In this document: piece after piece, positions 59,621-64,000 of the stretch
Position numbering within the stretch: position 1 is the first letter of the stretch
How the letters are laid out: every line of letters starts with the position of its first letter
Assembly: GCF_014066305.1 (NCBI RefSeq)
Contig: NW_023501046.1
Location: 414,001 to 478,000, forward strand
Length of the DNA stretch: 64,000 nt
Source: Letharia columbiana
Lineage: Eukaryota; Ascomycota; Lecanoromycetes; Lecanorales; Parmeliaceae
Direction: 5' to 3'
Program-made: the position numbers and the translations under genes
The notes under the pieces: model-generated
The model's database searches: none
What the model saw: the letters and a program-made list of their open reading frames with translations, nothing else
Told to the model about the DNA's origin: nothing

Positions 59621-60005
59621 TCCAAACTTCCCTTCTATTCGTCTATCTTCATGATGCATAGTGCCAACAAGTGTATGTCTGCTCTCCGGCTCCTATTCTA
59701 GGCTGATTAGGCCCTAACTTTCCAATCACGATTGACAAGCGCTATATCCTCCGCGGAATTGGGTGTGAGCTTAGCTCTCACTGCCCTTTTCCATAAAGTG
59801 AAGTCTTGCAACTTGCCCAAAGCGCGCTAAGAATAAGCGGTAAGCAAAATCTTCCTTCTCTACCTCAGTTTGGAAGATTAGCAACCACATCATCAACCCC
59901 ATTCCCTCCATACCATCCATACCATCCATTGCTTGGGCTAACCCCCCCCCTCGTCTGTACAAGACGACGGTAGTACACCACAACCATTCCTAAAACTCGC
60001 ACACG
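59621..60005. other. Upstream region of the RGG-protein gene
   Basis: About 385 bases. It contains a C-run (AACCCCCCCCC, about 59940) and a CCATACCATCCATACCATCC repeat near 59907. Likely promoter and leader of the next gene. Confidence 0.45.
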
Positions 60006-61991
60006 ATGCCAAATCTCGTCGGGTTCCGAGATGGTTCTCCACCTCTCGTGGAGGACCAAGCAAAGCAAACCACCCTAGTTGCTATGCAAATGGAAGCGTT
60101 GGGATCGCGACGCCGAGACTTTCTCTCGACGACAGACTTCAAGGAAAACAAAGCTAGCTATGTCCCTACGGTGCACCTTGAATCACAGCGACTCGTGAAC
60201 AAGAGAAGCATCGGGCAAGGAGAGAAGTCCAAGTTAGAAGGCTGGAATAGTAAGACTGTATACGCTGAACACCTTGTCGCGTGCTAATCATGAGCCAAGA
60301 TGCTTGGACGCGTTTACAAGACGATGGCACTGATACACAGAATCTACGAGCTGTCAACGAAGGCTTGGGTCAAACTCACCGAGCCAGACTCATGAATGAC
60401 GACAGCGTTCGAGACTATACGGGAGAAGAAAACTTTTGTGGAGGAGGTCGTAGCGGTAGGGGTGACCGTGGTGATCGCGGTGGCAGAGGTGGCGGCAATG
60501 CTGGACGAACTACAGGTCGGGGGGGCCGAGGGAAGGCCAAAGGGTAATCACCTCGATCGATAGTCAGATGGTCGAATCTGGTCTTGCTGACTGGGGACAC
60601 AGAGAACGCAGGGTCACATTTCAAGATGGGTCATTGGTTCAGCCTATCACTCGCGTCCGCGTTCCGAAAGGGCAACCTAGTGCTCAAATCGACGTACCTC
60701 GCCACCCACCACACCCCATACTAAAGACAGTCTCAGCTGTGACATCAGCGAAAGGAAACACTACCACACCAAGCACACCTGCTACGCTCACCCGACCACC
60801 GGTGTAAGTGCTTGATCTTCACCAAGTTGTATGCTATCACTAACCAAAACTAATAGTCATTATGACGGAATGCTTGCTGCACCCAGTGCGTTCATGGCTT
60901 CTGTCGGAATACGCAAAGAACGAACTCGGGATGAACCAAACATCAAGGACGCTCCGTCCGCGACGGATACCTCAAAGGAGAAAGTAATTGGATACAAAAA
61001 TGACACTTTGATCATAAAGATCACAGACACCTCAAGCGAGAAGGCGATCGCGCACAAGTCCAATGCTTCGGCCATTGATACACCGAGTCACAACACAACA
61101 ACAGCAGCTGGCAAGACTATTAAAGGTTTGGACTCCCATCCCAAAGGTGATCTGATGGATCTCGACACCGGTCGAGAGACCACGCAGCCAGTGCTTCAGT
61201 TCACAGCACCTAGCACCAAGGAGCCGCCTTCTCATCATGTTGACCAGGTAGTCTTAGCTTTCGATCAGCAGATAGAGGCTTTGGAGAAGATCGGTGTATT
61301 TAATGCCACTCAACTGGAACTCCTTAAATCGATTCAAACACAGGTGCACGCCCGCAAAAATGCCACTGCTCCAGTGAAAGAGGCTCCTCGTCCTGGAATT
61401 TACACCAAATCGGAGCTCGTATCCCTACGTCCGACAGCTTCAGTTCCCGAAGTCACAACTGGTATCGCGGCCAAATTCGCACAGCAACAGCACGCCTTTC
61501 TCATTGGCGAGCATGTACACAAGACTAGGTACCACACTGCCGCGTCTTTGACCGAGGATTTTGAGAGGCTCTCAGTCTCAGACAAGAGACCTGCCAAGCC
61601 AGCTGCAACGGACCTCTCGATCTCAGACAAGAAGCCGGCCAAGCCAGCTGCAACGGACCTCTCAACTCCTGAAAAGTCGAATATCAATCCCTTCGGTCCT
61701 CCACCAGTCAAGGGCAAAGGGCCCTCTCTTCCAGCTCATCTGTTGAACCAAACCACTACGGCGGACCATGGGGCGGCGGCGCGTGCCCAATATTCGGGTA
61801 GCAATGACATCTTAGCTCCGATCTCAGATCGACAGTCGCTGGTGGATGTTACCTCAACGACGCGTCCTACTCGTCGAAACATGATCAATCAGACTGGGTT
61901 TATCGCCCTTGCAGAGAACCGTGTCAACTTTGTTGCTGCAGGTAAGAAGGGAGAGGACCCGTTGCTCGTGGCACGCAAACGAGGTTTGTGA
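60006..61991 (+). CDS. RGG-box protein of unknown function
   Basis: Exons are 60006-60249, 60300-60543, 60612-60803 and 60857-61991; introns are 50, 68 and 53 bases, each with a good branch site (CTAAT, CTGAC, CTAAT). The product is 604 residues. An N-terminal ~130 residues (MPNLVGFRDGSPPLVEDQAK onwards) look folded. A Gly/Arg-rich RGG box follows (about residues 135-165: GGGRSGRGDRGDRGGRGGG), typical of RNA-binding or phase-separating proteins. The rest is Thr/Ser/Lys/Pro-rich, probably disordered, with an internal duplication of DKRPAKPAATDLS and a short helix near residues 380-400 (VDQVVLAFDQQIEALEKIG). I do not recognise the family. The arginine-glycine motif suggests RNA binding (inference only). 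Confidence 0.72.
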
Positions 61992-62189
61992 GACATGGAT
62001 TCAAGGACTATCCTCGTTTACATCAACATTCCCACACTGTGATCGATCTGGGAAACGAGCTTGCAATTGTACTTAGCTACACTAGAGACAGATAGACATG
62101 CATGCAATGCTTTGACCAAAAGGATTTCCCTCAAGCAACCCTTGTCCACCTTTGCCATGCGAGTGTTCGTCGATTGCCTCTGTTACACC

Positions 62190-64000
62190 TTACGAATCCA
62201 ATATCTCCACATTGCTATGAACAAGCTGTGCCTCTAACCCAATCTTCTGACGTTTGACGTCTCCACCTGCATCAGAAGCCACGTTTGTGACATCGCCCAA
62301 TGCTGAACGCGGCCCGCTGTTCTCTACCGGTCTCTTCATCTGGGGTGGCTTGTACGAGCCTCGATTCTGCAACGGGCTTGGGGCTCCCATCGGCATACCA
62401 ACCCGCCTCATCTTATCTGACTGTGGATTTACAAAGTTGGCACGAGGCACTGCTGGTTGTGGCGGTGCCCCAATAGCTTCCCTGCCGACAGGCTTGGATT
62501 TTGTGTGATCAACTCCCGCGGTCTTTCGAATACTCGGGCTCTCTAAATGGGGATTGAAGGCTGGAGCCTTTAATGGCAGACCGGGTCCATTCTGAAGAGA
62601 TTCGGCGGCTCTCGCTGTGAAAAAGCCGACAGGTGGGTCGTGTTCTGATGTGCTCGATGAATCGAGACTCGGCATTTCATTTGGAAGGACCTTATCTTGG
62701 GCCCGTACGCTTTGGGGTAAGCGTGGCGCAGGTAGTTGCTGTCCCGATATTGATGGTTTGACTTGTGGTGGAGGAGCAGGAACATGTTGTGGCTTTGTTC
62801 CCTGGCCTGGGTTCTGCGGACCTTCAACCACATTCATTGGGAGTACCGGATTGTTTGATCCAAGATTAATAGGTGTTTGGGGAGCTGCAATATGATCGGA
62901 CGTCATGGAATGATTGCGGGTGAGTGGCGACTTAAGTCTTTGCATGCCGTTGTAATCCGGTGCACGCGTGGATGAAACACTTGCTTTACCCGGAAGACTG
63001 TTCCTGCGTCGGAAATGGTCCGAAGAAACAGAGGGATCTAGCCTCACTTCATCCGGATGATCACCTTGAGAGACACTGAAGTCTGCTTCGTCGAAATCAT
63101 CACCTGCGCCGCCAGTCAGCGCTTGCTATTAAAGGAGCTGGTCAATGTCTTACTGCCAAATTCGTCTTCAGGGTCTCCATTGAGAGCTGTAGAGTGATTT
63201 AGCAATGGCTCAAACGCAATATTGAGACAAGCCTGACCAACCTGTAGCTTGCGTGTCTTCTCTCTCTGTAGGCCATTCCCTCTTCAAAGTAGGAAGACTG
63301 GGCTGCCGGGAAAGAGCATCAGCTGCGGACTCCCTCCTGACCGGAGCGAAATCGGGATGCCTGTGCAGATTTTCGGGGTCCCATTTGGTCTTATAACTAC
63401 GTTCAGTGAACGGTGGCAGCAACGGACTGGTCCACTTACTGGGGCGATCTTGAGTTTCGTAACCTTCGCTACGTAGTCTTTGTCATAGACACAGTTGCCA
63501 AGTAGGTTGCCAAAGTTGCGTAAGGCTCTCTTCAATCCATCAGTCGTCCCCTCCTTCTTTGCTTTCTCAAAAGCTGCGGCTTTGCCTTTACAATTTTCGA
63601 TATGCCCGTACCCAATGTCCTGGTACAGTTCAGTATATGTGAATGCGATCGCTTTCGTTCGGGAGACTTTACCTCGTGGAATGTACCATCTCGAAGTGTC
63701 ACTCTGACAACGACTGATAGACCAAGGCTGACTTTCCCAGTGCTCTGACTTTCGTCGACCTAGCCTACACTTAGATCCTCGTTGAAGTTGCACACCCGAA
63801 TCTCGCTTACGAAGTCGATCTGCACATTCTGGATTCCACTCGACCATCCGTTGAAGCCAAAAACCTCATTTGCAAGATTGATGCATTTGTCTGCCGACAA
63901 GTAGTGGACCTTGCCTCCCCCAGCACCTGGTCTTGATGATATGTATTCCGGTCCCAACTGCTTCTCCAGACGACTCGATAACGTGGCGATATCTTGCGCA
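62190..64000 (-). CDS. RAD52: DNA repair protein RAD52 homologue (5' partial)
   Basis: Minus-strand exons in the window are 63811-64000 (5' end outside), 63673-63759, 63440-63619, 63242-63389, 63154-63186 and 62190-63121, giving about 520 residues. The Rad52 N-terminal ring domain is unmistakable: [20 protein letters not shown], then [32 protein letters not shown] and [16 protein letters not shown]. The C-terminal half is Pro/Ser/Asn-rich, where Rad51 and RPA contacts lie in this family. Rad52 loads Rad51 and anneals single strands (family knowledge). The junction between the last two exons needs either a 32-base intron (63122-63153) or a frameshift; the other introns are 50-55 bases. It is convergent with the RGG-protein gene. 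Confidence 0.92.

Overview
The window is nuclear DNA of a filamentous ascomycete (Pezizomycotina). The genes carry many short introns (mostly 47-80 bases, with branch sites such as CTAAC or CTGAC). They encode fungal-type proteins (KEX1 carboxypeptidase, CDC10-type septin, RUD3 golgin, SKI8, NOP15, CCE1). Repeats have been mutated by RIP (repeat-induced point mutation), which is largely confined to this group of fungi. The genus cannot be fixed from the sequence alone.

Layout. (1) 1-3.8 kb is a compact gene block: the 3' end of MYG1, an endosulfine (IGO1), the SPOUT methyltransferase SFM1 and an SMN homologue. (2) 3.8-24.3 kb is a gene-free, very AT-rich block in which CpA and TpG have almost vanished. 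It resolves into a nest: an outer Ty3/gypsy chromovirus on the minus strand (5673-22869, target duplication ATAGA/ATAAA); a second copy of the same family on the plus strand inside it (7469-15215); a 628-base element with terminal inverted repeats inside that second copy; and a 2.3-kb island of ordinary, non-RIPped DNA (16413-18734) that splits the outer element's integrase. A RIP-destroyed pogo/Fot1-like transposase follows at 22.9-24.3 kb. All four 275-base LTRs are present, and the outer and inner copies reduce to 7128 and 7119 bases once their insertions are removed. (3) 24.7-64 kb is ordinary gene-rich DNA with about 17 genes.

The genes are mostly housekeeping and do not form a pathway cluster. 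Functions include ribosome biogenesis (NOP15), mitochondrial DNA and translation (CCE1, bL32m), redox (glutathione reductase), Fe-S metabolism (LTO1, aconitase paralogue), secretion and Golgi (KEX1, RUD3), mRNA export and decay (RAE1, SKI8), cytokinesis (septin), nucleotide metabolism (guanylate kinase), translation (MetRS), vacuolar amino-acid transport and recombination (RAD52). Exon-intron models below were built by hand from reading frame, splice consensus and family conservation. Three GC-AG introns, an ATG-only first coding exon, a 12-base micro-exon and a possible 32-base intron stand out.

No CRISPR array, rRNA or tRNA gene was found. The less explained parts are the unRIPped island, the possible antisense reading frame in the 3' region of the retroelement, two unassigned proteins, and a 1.2-kb minisatellite at 58.4-59.6 kb.
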